DNA of 64,000 nt from Chenopodium formosanum (Eukaryota > Streptophyta > Magnoliopsida > Caryophyllales > Amaranthaceae), in the NCBI GenBank assembly GCA_024500155.1, contig CM044880.1, positions 14,450,379-14,514,378 on the forward strand, given 5' to 3'. Each line of letters starts with the position of its first letter. Position 1 is the stretch's first letter. The translations under genes and the position numbers were made by a program. Below are positions 48,498 to 59,326 of the stretch, one piece after another. Under the pieces are notes generated by a model. It searched no databases, was not told the origin of the DNA, and was given only the letters and a program-made list of their open reading frames with translations.

Positions 48498-48530
48498 AAT
48501 TCTAGGTTAAAAAAAACCGCTCCGATATCA

Positions 48531-48687
48531 TGTGAAGCTAAATTGAAGCTTCTGATCTCATTAATTGGCAGAGGACAATATTTATACATAGGAGGTTTCC
48601 TAATCCTACGGCAAGTAGGATAGGAAATATTCTAACTTATCACATAACAAATATTATCAAATATATTATTCCCTTATTATCCTAATA
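48531..48687 (-). repeat. 5' LTR of copia 2
   Basis: 157 bp on the minus strand from TATTAGGATAATAAGGG to AGCTTCACA; the expected TG start has become TA in both LTRs. A TATAAATA box lies near 48585. The primer site after it, TGATATCGGAGC, has two changes from TGGTATCAGAGC. Confidence 0.88.
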
Positions 48688-50024
48688 CCTTATGATATTT
48701 TATTTCTAGTTTGACAATCATATTCCATATATACTCTAATAAAATATTTCTGTATATCATTTATATACTTTATAATAAGTACCATTTTTGTCAAAATTAT
48801 TTAACAACAGTGCATTCCACTGAATTTTAACCTTGTATATAAATAAAAGTTTAATGTTACCTAAGTTTGCCCCATATATAGATTAAGTAAGGGGTTCCTA
48901 AAGTGATCTAATTTGTTTTCTGAGGATCGGATGAAGTAAACGTGGCTAGTTTAAATCATTACTACCAAGTCTCTAACATAAAAAAAATATTTAGTGCCAA
49001 AAACTTTCATTTAAAATATCTGGTCACATACATCATTCTCAACACTTTCACACTCACCCAAAGATACTAAGTTAGGGATACACAAAATTTCTCTGACAGC
49101 AACACACAGAGGAAATCTTTTGTAGGAAATGTTATTAGCTGTGGTTTTAGAATTAAAAGAAAAAAAAAAAAAACCAATTAAGGGTGTAAATGAGTGGAGC
49201 CAAGACTACTCCAACAAAAATATCTTGTGACGACTATATTGTCAATTATTCCCACATTGTATGTAACTTGATTTGCCTTTAAATTCTTCACTTTGAAGAA
49301 ATGACCTGCCAATACTTACCACTAATTAATTCCCAACCAATTTTGTAAACTAATACACATGTTCAAAATTTTCAACATCAATGTATTCTTTTGGACTGGT
49401 TAATTATATTTTTATTATATAGCTTAGTATGGTTGGCAAGAAGCTTAAGCAAGTCTCCTTGCATTGTTACATAATTAATGTTTTATTCATAACTCATTTT
49501 TGAATGTATTAAAATATTGGCCAATTTGTTAACCTTTCTTCCACATATATTATTTTTTTTGTTATTTTTTTAAAGGTTTTTAATATATGAATGGTATATT
49601 GGTATGATTCAATTTCAATGTGAATGACATGTCAAACAAGTCGTGTGGAGAAATACCATATTAACCATACATCCAACTACTTGGCTTTTGGATTGTAGTA
49701 TGTAATCTCCTCTGATATGACTTATAAATGCAATATAAATAATATGATGCATGATTAGTTTCTTGATACATATGACTACTCCATCTGGTTTTAAATACTA
49801 GTTCTATTTCTTCATGCGCAGGGTTTTAGGAGAAATTGGAGAAAGTAATTAAATATGGAGGTAATGGGATAGGTAGAAGAATAAAAAATTGTAAAAAGCA
49901 AAAGTAGTGAAGAGAATTGGAGGAGAGAAAATATGAAAAATGGAGCAAATATTTAAAAACGGATGGAGTATATGTATGGCTTAAAGTGAGTTGACATAAT
50001 CCTTCATAAAAATAAAAGATAAAC
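48688..50024. other. Non-genic stretch
   Basis: AT-rich DNA with no supported gene, repeat or regulatory signal apart from an A-run near 49160. Confidence 0.4.
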
Positions 50025-50030
50025 GTTGAA

Positions 50031-50063
<33 letters not shown>

Positions 50064-50103
50064 ACCTTAATCTGGCGCCTTAGACCAACTCGGCCATCTC
50101 AAC
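50025..50103 (-). tRNA. tRNA-Leu (anticodon AAG)
   Basis: The minus strand gives a leucine tRNA with D-arm GCCGAGTTGGTCTAAGGC, anticodon stem CCAGA/TCTGG around TTAAGGT (anticodon AAG), a long variable arm and T-arm GTGGGTTCAAATCCCAC. A T-rich stretch follows on the minus strand, as for Pol III termination. The gene is 79 nt. The 3' acceptor strand has only six bases (TTCAAC) for the seven-base 5' strand GTTGAGA, so position 7 lacks a partner. It could still be functional or be a slightly damaged copy. Confidence 0.93.
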
Positions 50104-51170
50104 AAGCTAATACCATTTGCAAAATTAAATATTAAAACCTCTATATCTATCACCAATAAACAATGTCCATTGCAAAATTGCAATTAATATTAGACTTGAA
50201 ACGTATTACAGTACTACGTATTACTCTAATGAAAAGTTAAGATTGAAGACTAAAGAGGAGATTAATTAGTGTAGATACATTTAATTGTAGATTTGAATCA
50301 TGTGATACTAGTATTACCTTCTATAACCGGTTACTAAATTAAAAAAGTTTGTCAACCAATTTCCACTTCTCTTAAAAAAAAAAAGGGATTTTCATTTAAT
50401 AAATGGAGAGAGGGTTATTTTGCAAAGCAAAGTTTATCAACTAGTTTTGTGTCCCATGTTCCAGTTATTTATTATTGAATTTTAAGATAAATTTTCATCT
50501 AAATATCATATTTTAAATTGTATCATTGATACAAAATTATTAATTAGGAATTGATGTGTTTTTGTGACGATTTAAACTATGTAGTAAGCATGTAATGACT
50601 AATAATAATATTGATTAAAATGTTCGATTAAATACATAAAAAAATAGCAAATTAAGAATGAAATATTAAAATTTCTAAAATTAGCAAAAAATAAATAAAA
50701 AAATTATTCTCAGCCTGTTGGGTTAGCCCGAACCCACAACTTTGGGCTAAGATTGAATATTTTTTTTACCCATAACCTGAAATGACTATATTCAAAATGA
50801 CTCATTACCCGACTCAGTTGATATGTCCACACTCAATATTAAAATTATATCATATTGCGAAGTATATTAGTTTAATTGATTAGAATATATTATAAATGGA
50901 TATTGTACATCATTTTGAACTATTTTCTTTGCTCCAAAAAATATTATGATATAAAAATAAATTTAAATGATATAATTATTAAGAGTATTAATTTTATACT
51001 TTTTTGAATAAAATTATAATTTAATATTTATGAAATATTCGTATTTTATTGAAAATAAATCTCTAAACTAACAACTTTATCCTAAATTTCTATCCAAATT
51101 TGTTTGAATGTATAATTCTAAACTGATTTTTTTTATCCTTCGAAGCCTATATAAACCTATCCAACGAGGA
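50104..51170. other. Non-genic stretch
   Basis: Very AT-rich with no gene. The right part (up to TATATAAACC at 51149-51158) may already belong to the 5' LTR of copia 3; its left border cannot be fixed because the second LTR is outside the window. Confidence 0.4.
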
Positions 51171-51431
51171 GCAATCGGGCGGGCATTGCCCGATCAGGTA
51201 TGGGCACCCGATCGAGCGGGCATTGCCCGATCAGGCGCGAGAAGAGTCGTAAAATTCTGGAGCTCCGTTGCCAGATCGGGCTAGCTCCGCCCGATCGGGC
51301 GCGAGAAGAGTCGTAAAATTCTAGAGTTCCGCCGCCCGATCGGGCGCCCGACTGGGAGCCCGACCGGGCGCGAGAAGACGTCTGGAAAAAAAGAGTTTCC
51401 GCCCGATCGGGCGAGCTCCGCTCGATTGGGC
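51171..51431. repeat. Array of GCCCGATCGGGC palindromes
   Basis: About eleven full or partial copies of a 12-bp palindrome, centred near 51174, 51193, 51211, 51230, 51275, 51294, 51339, 51351, 51363, 51406 and 51425. Neighbours in pairs are 18-19 bp apart. A longer unit (GCGAGAAGAGTCGTAAAATT) recurs at about 51238 and 51302. GC content is far above the surroundings. It lies upstream of the gag gene of copia 3, probably in its LTR. Confidence 0.85.
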
Positions 51432-51947
51432 GCGTGTTTTTCCGTTGAACTCCAACGGATCCCTTGGATTCCTCTTCTAGTTTGATTTCTTGTAACCCCC
51501 CATTTAAAAGGTTTATTATGGTGTTTTAAACACCATAAAAATTCTGATTTCATTCTTCTTGTTCAAGAATATTCTCTCTATGATCTTTTCATCTACCTCA
51601 ATCTCTATTATAAATTAGAGAATAATTTTCTAATTTCATACACTTGAAAATACATTCAAACACAATAGCTTAAACACATCTCTCTTTGGGCATAAGATAC
51701 TTGACTCCAACCTTCCACCCAAAAGTGCCTTTGTGTGGAAGAGGTGTGTTAACCTTAGGGAACGTGTCGGCAAATATAATTGAGCACCGTGGTTGCGCCG
51801 GAATTTCGTTTTCAAGTCAGTGATTTGCATCACGACACACCATTTGTTCCTTTGTTTTGTGAGATCAATTTTTCGGTCTTACTTGTTATTTCTTTATACT
51901 ATTACTATAGATTTCTTCTATATTTACAACAATTTGAAAACGAAATT

Positions 51948-54900
51948 ATGTCTATTGGTAATAGTATTATGAAGTCTCTTCCCGACCTCTCGAAGTTGGA
52001 ACCTCTCGATGGTAACAACTACAAGAGGTGGTCACAAAAGCTACTAATGTTTTTTGAACAAGTGGAAATAGATTATGTTTTGAATGAAGATGTCATTGAA
52101 GTTTTGGAGAAGGCGGAGGAAGCGGCCAAGATTGCAACGGATCCCATTCCGGCGGCCATCACCGATGCCTTGAAGAAGAAGGAGAAGGACAACAAGCTTG
52201 TTCGTGGACATCTCCTCAACCATATGAACAATACTTTGTTTGATTTGTTTGTCAATTTCAGGTCAAGCAAGGTTATTTGGGACGCTTTGGAGAAAAAATA
52301 TGGAGCGGATGATGCCAGGAAAAAGAAGTACGTGGTGGGCAAGTGACTCAATTTCAAGATGGATGATGAGAAGCCTATCATGTCTCAAGTCCATGAATAT
52401 GAGAACATGGTGACTGAAATTCTTGGTGAAGGCATGAAGATGTGTGAGACCATTCAAGATAATGTTCTCTTGGAGAAATTCCCTCCCTCTTGGAGTGACT
52501 ACCGTAACTCTTTGAAGCACAAGAAGAAGGACATGACCCTCCAAGAGCTCATTAGTCACATGAGAACCGAAGAGGCTAATCGCCTTAAGGATAAGTTTGA
52601 GAATTTGTCTCTTAATTCTTCTTAAGCTAATCTTGTTGAGTCTTCCTTGAATGTGTCTAAAAACAGGAACAATTCTAAGAAGAAGGGAAACAACAAGTCC
52701 AAAAACAATCTCACTCCAAACAACAAAATCCAAAAGCCAAAGGGTGCTTGCTATGTGTGCGGGATCGTTGGACACAAAGCATACCAATGCAACCGGAGGC
52801 ATGGTGCAAAGAAAGATGGCAATACCTCCCAAGCCAATGTGGTGGAAAAAGAAGAAATCATTGCGGCGGTGGTGGTAGAAGCCAACTTGGTGGAGAACAA
52901 AGTGGAGTGGATTTTGGACACCGGAGCATCTAGGCACTTTTGTGCAAATAAGGCCTTGATGACCGAGTTTGAAGATGTTACCGATGGTGATCATGTCTAC
53001 ATGGGCAATAGTAGCACCGCGGAAGTCCTTGGCAAAGGAAAGTTCCATCTCAAACTCACCTCCGGAAAAACTTTATTTTTAAATAATGTGTTGTTTGTTC
53101 CTTCTCTTAGGAGAAATCTTGTTTCGGGAGCCCTTCTCAACAAAGCCGGCCTAAAACTTGTCTTTGAGGCCGACAAGATTGTAATGACTAAGAATGGAGA
53201 CTTTGTTGGGAAAGTTTACCTCAATAATGGTTTGTTTGTTTTGAATATTATGAATGAGAATGGAAGTACTTCTTTTGCTTATATTGTTGAGTCTTTGGAT
53301 GTTTGGCACAACCGTTTGGGACACTTGAATTCCTCTTATTTGAAAAGGTTAAAGGACATGAATTTAATTAATTTTTCAATGGATGATAAACTTGACAAAT
53401 GCCATATTTGTGTTGAGGCCAAACATACTAAGAAACCATTTAAGCAAGTGGTCTCAAGAAGTACCAAATTACTTGAATTGATTTACTCGGATTTAGCGGA
53501 CTTTAAAAAATGCACTAGTAGGGGTGGTAAAAATTATTATATTACTTTTATTGATGACTTTTCTCGTTATACCAAAGTTTATTTGCTTAAAACTAAAGAT
53601 GAAGCCGAAAGTGCATTTTTAAAGTACAAAGCCGAAGTTGAAAATCAATTAGACCTTAAAATCAAAAGAGTTAGAACCGATAGAGGTGGTGAATATGGAA
53701 AAGATTCTTTAAAAGATTTTTGTGAAGCCAATGGATCATACATGAAACTAGTCCACCTTACACACCCCGATCAAATGGCATTGCCGAAAGGAAAAACAAA
53801 TCTTTAAAAGAAACTATGAATGCCATGCTTCTTAGTTCCGGTTTATCCGATAACTTGTGGGGAGAAACGGTTCTTTCCGCTTGTTATGTACTCAATAGAG
53901 TGCCCCATTAGAAATTGGATAAAACCCCCTATGAACTTTGGAAGGGATATAGTCCAAATTTTAGTATTTTAAAAGTATGGGGGTGTTTGGCTAAGGTGGC
54001 TTTACCGGACTTTAAAAAATCCACTATCGGGTCTAAAACTTTTGATTGTGTGTTCATTGGATATGCTCATAATAGTGCAGCCTATAGGTTCATGTTATTA
54101 AGTGATAGAACAATTTGTGAAGCTAGAGATGCGGTATTTTTTGAGCATATTTTTCATATGAACAAATCTTTAACTTCTAATGTAGACATGCATGATAGTA
54201 AGTCAAGTATGGATGTGCCTTAGTTGATTCTATGCCTAGTTCTAATCTCCCTTCTTCCTCTACCAAAGTGGTAGTAGTTGAATCTAGGAGAAGTAAGAGA
54301 CCTAGAGTAGAGTCTTCCTTTGGACCGGATTTTTTGACTTCCTTTCTTGTAGAAGACTTTGACGTGGATTCTTTAAGTGAGCATGTTGTGTCTTTGTTTC
54401 TTTTAGAAGAAGACCCTAAGACTTATGATGAGGCAATGAGGTCCATAGATGCTAGTTTTTGGAAAGAGGCCATTAAGAGTGAACTAGATTCTATCATGTC
54501 CAATCACACTTGGGATCTTTGTGACTTGCCTAAGGGTTCTAAGCCTATAAGTTGTAAGTGGATTTTCAAAAAGAAACTTAGACCGGATGGGACCATAGAT
54601 AAGTTCAAGGCTAGACTCGTCATTAGAGGTTTCACCCAAAAAGAAGGTATAGATTTCTTTGACACCTATTCCCTCGTGACTAAGATAGCCACCATTAGAA
54701 CCTTGGTAGCCCTTGCGGCAATTCATGACTTAGTGGTTCACCAAATGGATGTCAAAACGACTTTTCTTAATGGAGACCTTGATGAAGAAATCTATATGAC
54801 CCAACCGGAAGGTTTTGTGGTGAAGGGACAAGAACATAAAGTGTGTAGGCTTAGAAAGTCTCTCTATGGTCTTAAGCAAGCTCCTAAGCAATGGTTTGAA

Positions 54901-55542
54901 AAGTATGATAATACCCTTAGGAGTTGTGGTTATGTGTCTAATTCCTCAGATTCTTGTTTGTATTCTAAGGACTTTGGATCATCATGTGTTATAATCTGTT
55001 TATACGTTGATGATATGCTTATTGTTGGTGCTAATCTTGATGTTGTGAATGATGCTAAGACTTTACTTTCCACTAAGTTTGAAATGAAGGATATGGGAGA
55101 AGCCGATGTTATTCTTGGAATTCGTTTAAGGAAGACTAAGAATGGTTTTTCCATGAGTCAATCTCACTATGTGGAAAAAATACTCAAGAAGTTTGATTCT
55201 TTTGATGTTGCTCCCAGCACTACTCCATATGATCCCAACTTAAAGCTTGAAAAAAACAAGGGTACAAGTGTATCTCAAGAGCTCTATGCAAAGGTAATTG
55301 GTAGTGTGATGTTTCTAATGAATTGCACACGACCCGATATTGCTTATGCGGTAAGTAGACTTAGTAGATATACTCACAATCCAAGTCAATATCATTGGAT
55401 TGCACTTCGTCGGTTATTAAGGTATCTCAAAGGTACTATGGATGTATGTTTACATTTTAATCGCTTTCCAAATGTTTTGGAAGGCTATTGTGATGCTAAT
55501 TGGGTAACCGATAATGATGAAATTTCATCTACTAGTGGTTAT
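51948..55542 (+). pseudogene. gag-pol of copia 3, broken
   Basis: Gag starts at ATG 51948 (MSIGNSIMKSLPDLSKL). It has a TGA at 52344 (expected Trp) and a TAA at 52623. The knuckle CYVCGIVGHKAYQC lies near 52750, protease WILDTGASRHFC near 52910, and the HHCC region (HNRLGHLN...CHICVEAKH) at 53310-53425. The integrase core (FIDDFSRYTKVY, TDRGGEYG) is followed by a frameshift near 53735; the frame then continues through IAERKN and meets TAG at 53909. Another stop (54221) and frameshift precede the RT frame 54232-55542, with YVDDMLIVG near 55005. RNase H is cut after STSGY. The sequence style is Tork/TNT1-like (inferred). Confidence 0.92.
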
Positions 55543-57203
55543 TGTAGGCGTCGCTCGAAGTGCGCCTACGTTAAAAGCATGTTGTGAATATGCTTGGCAC
55601 TCATAGGAAGTGGGAATTGACATAATACGATTAGGGACAAGGAAAGTAGGGAGCCGTCAACAAGTTTTTTAAGGAACTTGTAAACCGTTCACGGATCATA
55701 AAAGGCAACCACGATAAAGGGACAACGAAGGCAACGATTGACCCGTGAAGGTTACACCCCATTCATAATCCATGAGATTACTAACTCCATATGGTTCGGA
55801 ACCACGAAAGGAGGATCGGGGATGATGGTACGAAGTGAGTCATGGAGTCACATTCGCCCGTATTGGCCTCTACTCGATTCTTATAGTGAAAAGTATTCCT
55901 GTAATCTCAAAGGCATACAATAAAATATTCAATTTGCTCCAAACTATTATTTGACTAAATTGGTTCAAAATTAATGCACACATAATTCTAAATATTTGGT
56001 GATCACTTGATTAAACAACAAGATTAAAAAGGAACCTAAACCAGTTGTCCAAATTATCTTATTAGGCGTGATTTTCAATTACATGTTCCCTTTAACATGC
56101 AATATTGTGATCAAAATAAATAATAGAATTAATACAAACATAAAAAGAACCAATTTAATCATAATTCTAACAACAGAAAAATCGTTAGAAAAATAATAAT
56201 AAAAAGAGCATAACTCTTACTTTGAATCTGTTTGCTTGCAACTACAAAATAATAAAACGAGTCAGTAACTTCAAGGAAATAATAAAACAATAATTAAATT
56301 AAATAAAAAACGAGGTTAATTTTGGGGCCAAACCCTCAAACGATTCTACCTTTCACGCCTTGGTTTAAGGATAGAACCTCGAGTAAAATATGGACTCCTT
56401 TGAGTGCTTGAAGAGGGAATTTTGAAGTGAAAAGGGTAGGCTAGTGTTTAGGTTAAGAGCATAGAAGAGAGAAAAATAAGAATAATAGAATTCTGGTTGC
56501 CCCGTTCATCAGAAATGAGGGGGTATTTATAGGGAAATGTGCTGAGGGAGCACACGGAACCCTAAAATGATAAAAAAACCCTAAAAAATATCCCGTGACA
56601 CGGTCAGAGTGTACCGTGACACGGTTAGACTGTACCGTCAGACGGTACAAGTTCCCGTGACACGATCAGTCTTTGGAGTGTCGCGGGAAATTTTCAGAAA
56701 ACGGAACGGAAAACGCGTTAAGGGTTTACGCGGAAAGGACGCGGAGCTCCCCGTGTCAAGGCAGACCTCCCGTGTCACGGGAAGTCCCACCATCAGACGG
56801 GAAGTGTTCCCGTGACACGGTCAACTCCAGTCCACTTTTCCGTCTAAATTCATTTTTAACCCTAATTTCTTTCGGCTTTTTGAGTGCCGATTGATAATTA
56901 CGGGCTTTTTTTCTGACTTTTAATATTCGAGCTAAAATAATAAATAATAAAATTCAATAAAATATTTGGGCCAAAAATAATAATAAAATAAAAAGGGTTT
57001 GGGCTTAAAATTAATTAACAAATTAAAACTATGCTTTTACCAAACACCAAGACTGATCCATGGACCTTTCAAAAATATGAATTTAATAAAATACGATTTT
57101 TTTAAGCACTCTCGGGATTAAATACTAAACCCGACCAACAGCGGCGGTGAAAGGTTATTTATCATCGGGCTTGGTTTTGGGGAGACATTTTTAGGTGTCT
57201 ACA
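55543..57203 (-). repeat. LTR of the large element (probable 3' LTR)
   Basis: 1661 bp, TG...CA on the minus strand. Its outer end carries an inverted repeat (GTAGGCG...CGCCTAC, 55545-55570). It contains eight palindromic sites at 56593-56820. The second LTR is not in the window, so the borders rest on the copia junction and the purine tract. It has no coding frame of note. Confidence 0.7.
56593..56820. promoter_or_regulatory. CCGTGACACGG palindrome clusters in the LTR
   Basis: Two runs. Run 1: 56593, 56614, 56635 (CCGTCAGACGG) and 56655 (last base changed), steps 21, 21, 20. Run 2: 56751 (one change), 56770, 56790 (variant) and 56810, steps 19, 20, 20. The sites are 11 bp. Regulatory role is inferred. 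Confidence 0.75.
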
Positions 57204-57217
57204 AAAGCCCCCACTTT
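57204..57217 (-). other. Polypurine tract
   Basis: AAAGTGGGGGCTTT on the minus strand, directly before TGTAGACACC. This is the plus-strand primer position of an LTR retrotransposon and sets the orientation of the element. Confidence 0.65.
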
Positions 57218-57406
57218 GACTGAGTTTGTAGAAACGTCAGTTTCGAAAACGATAGTCAAAGTAGTCGATAGGGACGGAGAATGATTTAAGACGTTCTGCG
57301 ATCCTAAATCAATCTGTATACGCCAATACCTGCAGAAAAATGTTAGTTCTACAGATAAAAGAGTAAAGGGATAAAATACATATCTGGCACCAGTGTATCG
57401 GTGACA

Positions 57407-57843
57407 AATGAATTCGGTAGCTTCCTATGCTTGAAGGAATCCACCGGATGACGTTTGTGTAAATGTTTTCCATGCTTGAGGAAAGCCGACAGATGAGTTT
57501 GGTAGCTTTCTAAGCCTGAAGAAAGCTACCGGATAATACTTTCCATGCCTGAGGAAAGTCGACGAACGAATTTGGTGTCATTCTATGCTTGAAGAATTCC
57601 ACCGATAATGCCTTCCATACTTGAGGAAAGCCGACAAAGGAATTTCGTGGTTTTCTATACTTGAAGAAAAATCCACAGATGATGCTTTCCATGCCTGAGG
57701 AAAGCCGACTTGGCGGTTTTCTATACTTGAAGTCAAATCCACCGATAACGCTTTCCAAGCCTGAGGAAAGCCGACTTGGCGGTTTTCTATATTTGAAGAA
57801 AAAATCCACCGATAACGCTTTCCAAGCCTGAGAAAAGCCGACG
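57407..57843. repeat. Tandem repeat, about six units of 67-74 bp, next to the LTR
   Basis: TTTCCATGCCTGAGGAAAGC-like blocks recur near 57467, 57537, 57611, 57683, 57751 and 57818, each with a TTTCTATACTTGAAGAA-like partner. The last three units are the most alike. The minus strand happens to stay open for 99 codons with a repeated YRKPPSRLSSG phrase, which follows from the repeat. Confidence 0.85.
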
Positions 57844-58040
57844 GTTACTGAAAATAGACTTTGACGCTTGCTAGGGGTAAAATGGTAATTTTAGTCCCCC
57901 TTAAATATCAGTTGAGATTTTCCGCGTAATTCTAGCGAAAAATAATCGCCCAATAAGCTCGGAAAATCAGTCAAACTGGTCAAAAGGCCAAGAATATTCC
58001 CTGACCAAGCTCAGTTTTGCCGCGCCACGTCATCGGGTTC

Positions 58041-58547
58041 CCGTGACACGGTCAGGGATTCCCGTCAGACGGGACTAGTACCCCGTGTCACGGGACCCCT
58101 ATTATTTTTCCTTTTTATTTTCGCTATTTGAATTAGTCAAAGCAACGGTTGCTTTTTCTTTTTGTCCTTTTCTGTCTTTAAATTCGCACACTTGCTTTCA
58201 CACTTCACCATTTCACATTTCTTCTTCACACTTGCTTTCACCCTTCACCATTTTTGCTTCTCTCTTACCAAAAACTGCCGCGCCACGTTTAAGGTGAACC
58301 GCCGGCCGTCAAAGCTTACCGTGACACGGTTAAGGGCAACCGTGACACGGTTGTTCTGATTTTTGTTTTCTTTTTTTTTTTTTTTTTTTTGTCACGTTTT
58401 GCTTCTGCCTCGCTGCTGTTGTTTGCTGCTGTTGTTGCTGTGTCCGCCGGAACTGCCGCCTAAATCAACGGAGCTCCGTCGGCTTTGAAGCTCGCCGTGA
58501 CACGGGACTTCTTCGCCGTGTCACGGTTGTTGTTGACCGTGTCGGGG
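58041..58547. promoter_or_regulatory. CCGTGACACGG palindrome clusters upstream of the mobile-domain gene
   Basis: Three runs: 58041, 58062 (CCGTCAGACGG) and 58083; 58319 and 58340; 58495, 58516 and 58537 (variant). Every step inside a run is 21 bp. Orientation alternates between CCGTGACACGG and CCGTGTCACGG. Confidence 0.75.
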
Positions 58548-59069
58548 CAGTCGTGCTGGTGGCCGGGAATTTGTTTTTTAATTTTGGAGTTCGATCTCAC
58601 CAATTTGCTGTAATTCCTCGATTTTCTCCTTATTTTCGACTTTTTACAAACATCCATGTAAGTTCCCTTTGCTTTTTGCTTTGAATTTGCTTCACATTAA
58701 CAATTTCATGACAAACCCTAAAAAAATCAATTTGGGGTTTTTTTTTATTTTGAAGCTTTATGTTTAAATTCTTGCCATGATTTTATTTGTATATGTGTAC
58801 ATGTGTGTTTGTGAGAAATTCGAGATAAAAAATGCATGATTAGATGGAGAATTGAGCAAATCACCATTTTTGGGTGCTACTTTATGAGATAATGTTCATG
58901 CTTTGAAATGGTGAAAAAAAATAGTGATAAATTTTGTGAAATGATGTGATGATGTATATGTACTATATTGTCATGGAGAACATAGTATCATGCGGATAGG
59001 AGCACTGTAGTATCAGTTTGTCATGGAGAAACTAAATACTATAATTTTTGCCAATTTTTAGCCTTGAGG

Positions 59070-59322
59070 TAAAAATTTAGCGTATAATTTAATAAATAAT
59101 TAAATAACCCAGGAAATGATGCCGAGTATTTAGATTATTATTTTGCAATTTAAAATGTTTAGGAAATGATGCTAAACATTTAGATTTTGATAAAATTTAG
59201 CATATAATTCAATAAACAACTAAATAGCTTAGGAAACGATGCTAAGTATTTAGATTTTATTATAAATATGCAATTTGAATTAAATGTTTAGGAAATGATG
59301 CTAAACATTTAGATTTTGACAA
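59070..59322. repeat. Tandem duplication, two units of about 125 bp
   Basis: AAAATTTAGCRTATAATT starts each unit (near 59070 and 59193), and GTTTAGGAAATGATGCTAAA ends each. Inside a unit the GGAAAYGATGCYRAGTATTTAG phrase is itself a half-repeat. It ends five bases before the start codon of the mobile-domain gene. Confidence 0.82.
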
Positions 59323-59326
59323 TAGC

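Larger units (their letters stand above)
44008..48687 (-). mobile_element. Ty1/copia retrotransposon 2 with truncated 3' LTR
   Basis: On the minus strand the order is 5' LTR, gag, protease, integrase, RT, RNase H, purine tract and an LTR piece. Only 77 bp of the 3' LTR remain (44008-44084). Several frameshifts and stops show an old, dead copy. Confidence 0.93.
51171..55542 (+). mobile_element. Ty1/copia retrotransposon 3, 5' part, truncated by another element
   Basis: Gag-pol runs from 51948 to RNase H, where it stops at 55542 at the LTR of the next element. The LTR limits are not resolved; the GC palindrome array and a polyadenylation-like region (51490-51640) fit an LTR. No clear initiator-Met primer site was found before gag. 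The rest of the element should lie right of the window if the next element simply inserted. Confidence 0.88.

Noticed and set aside
44380..48623. Several plus-strand frames of 80-110 codons
   Set aside because: They are shadows of the minus-strand copia gag-pol.
49826..50047. 73-codon minus-strand frame overlapping the tRNA
   Set aside because: It starts inside the tRNA-Leu gene and has no domain.
57510..57809. 99-codon minus-strand frame with repeated YRKPPSRLSSG
   Set aside because: It follows from the tandem DNA repeat beside the LTR and no start or domain supports a protein.
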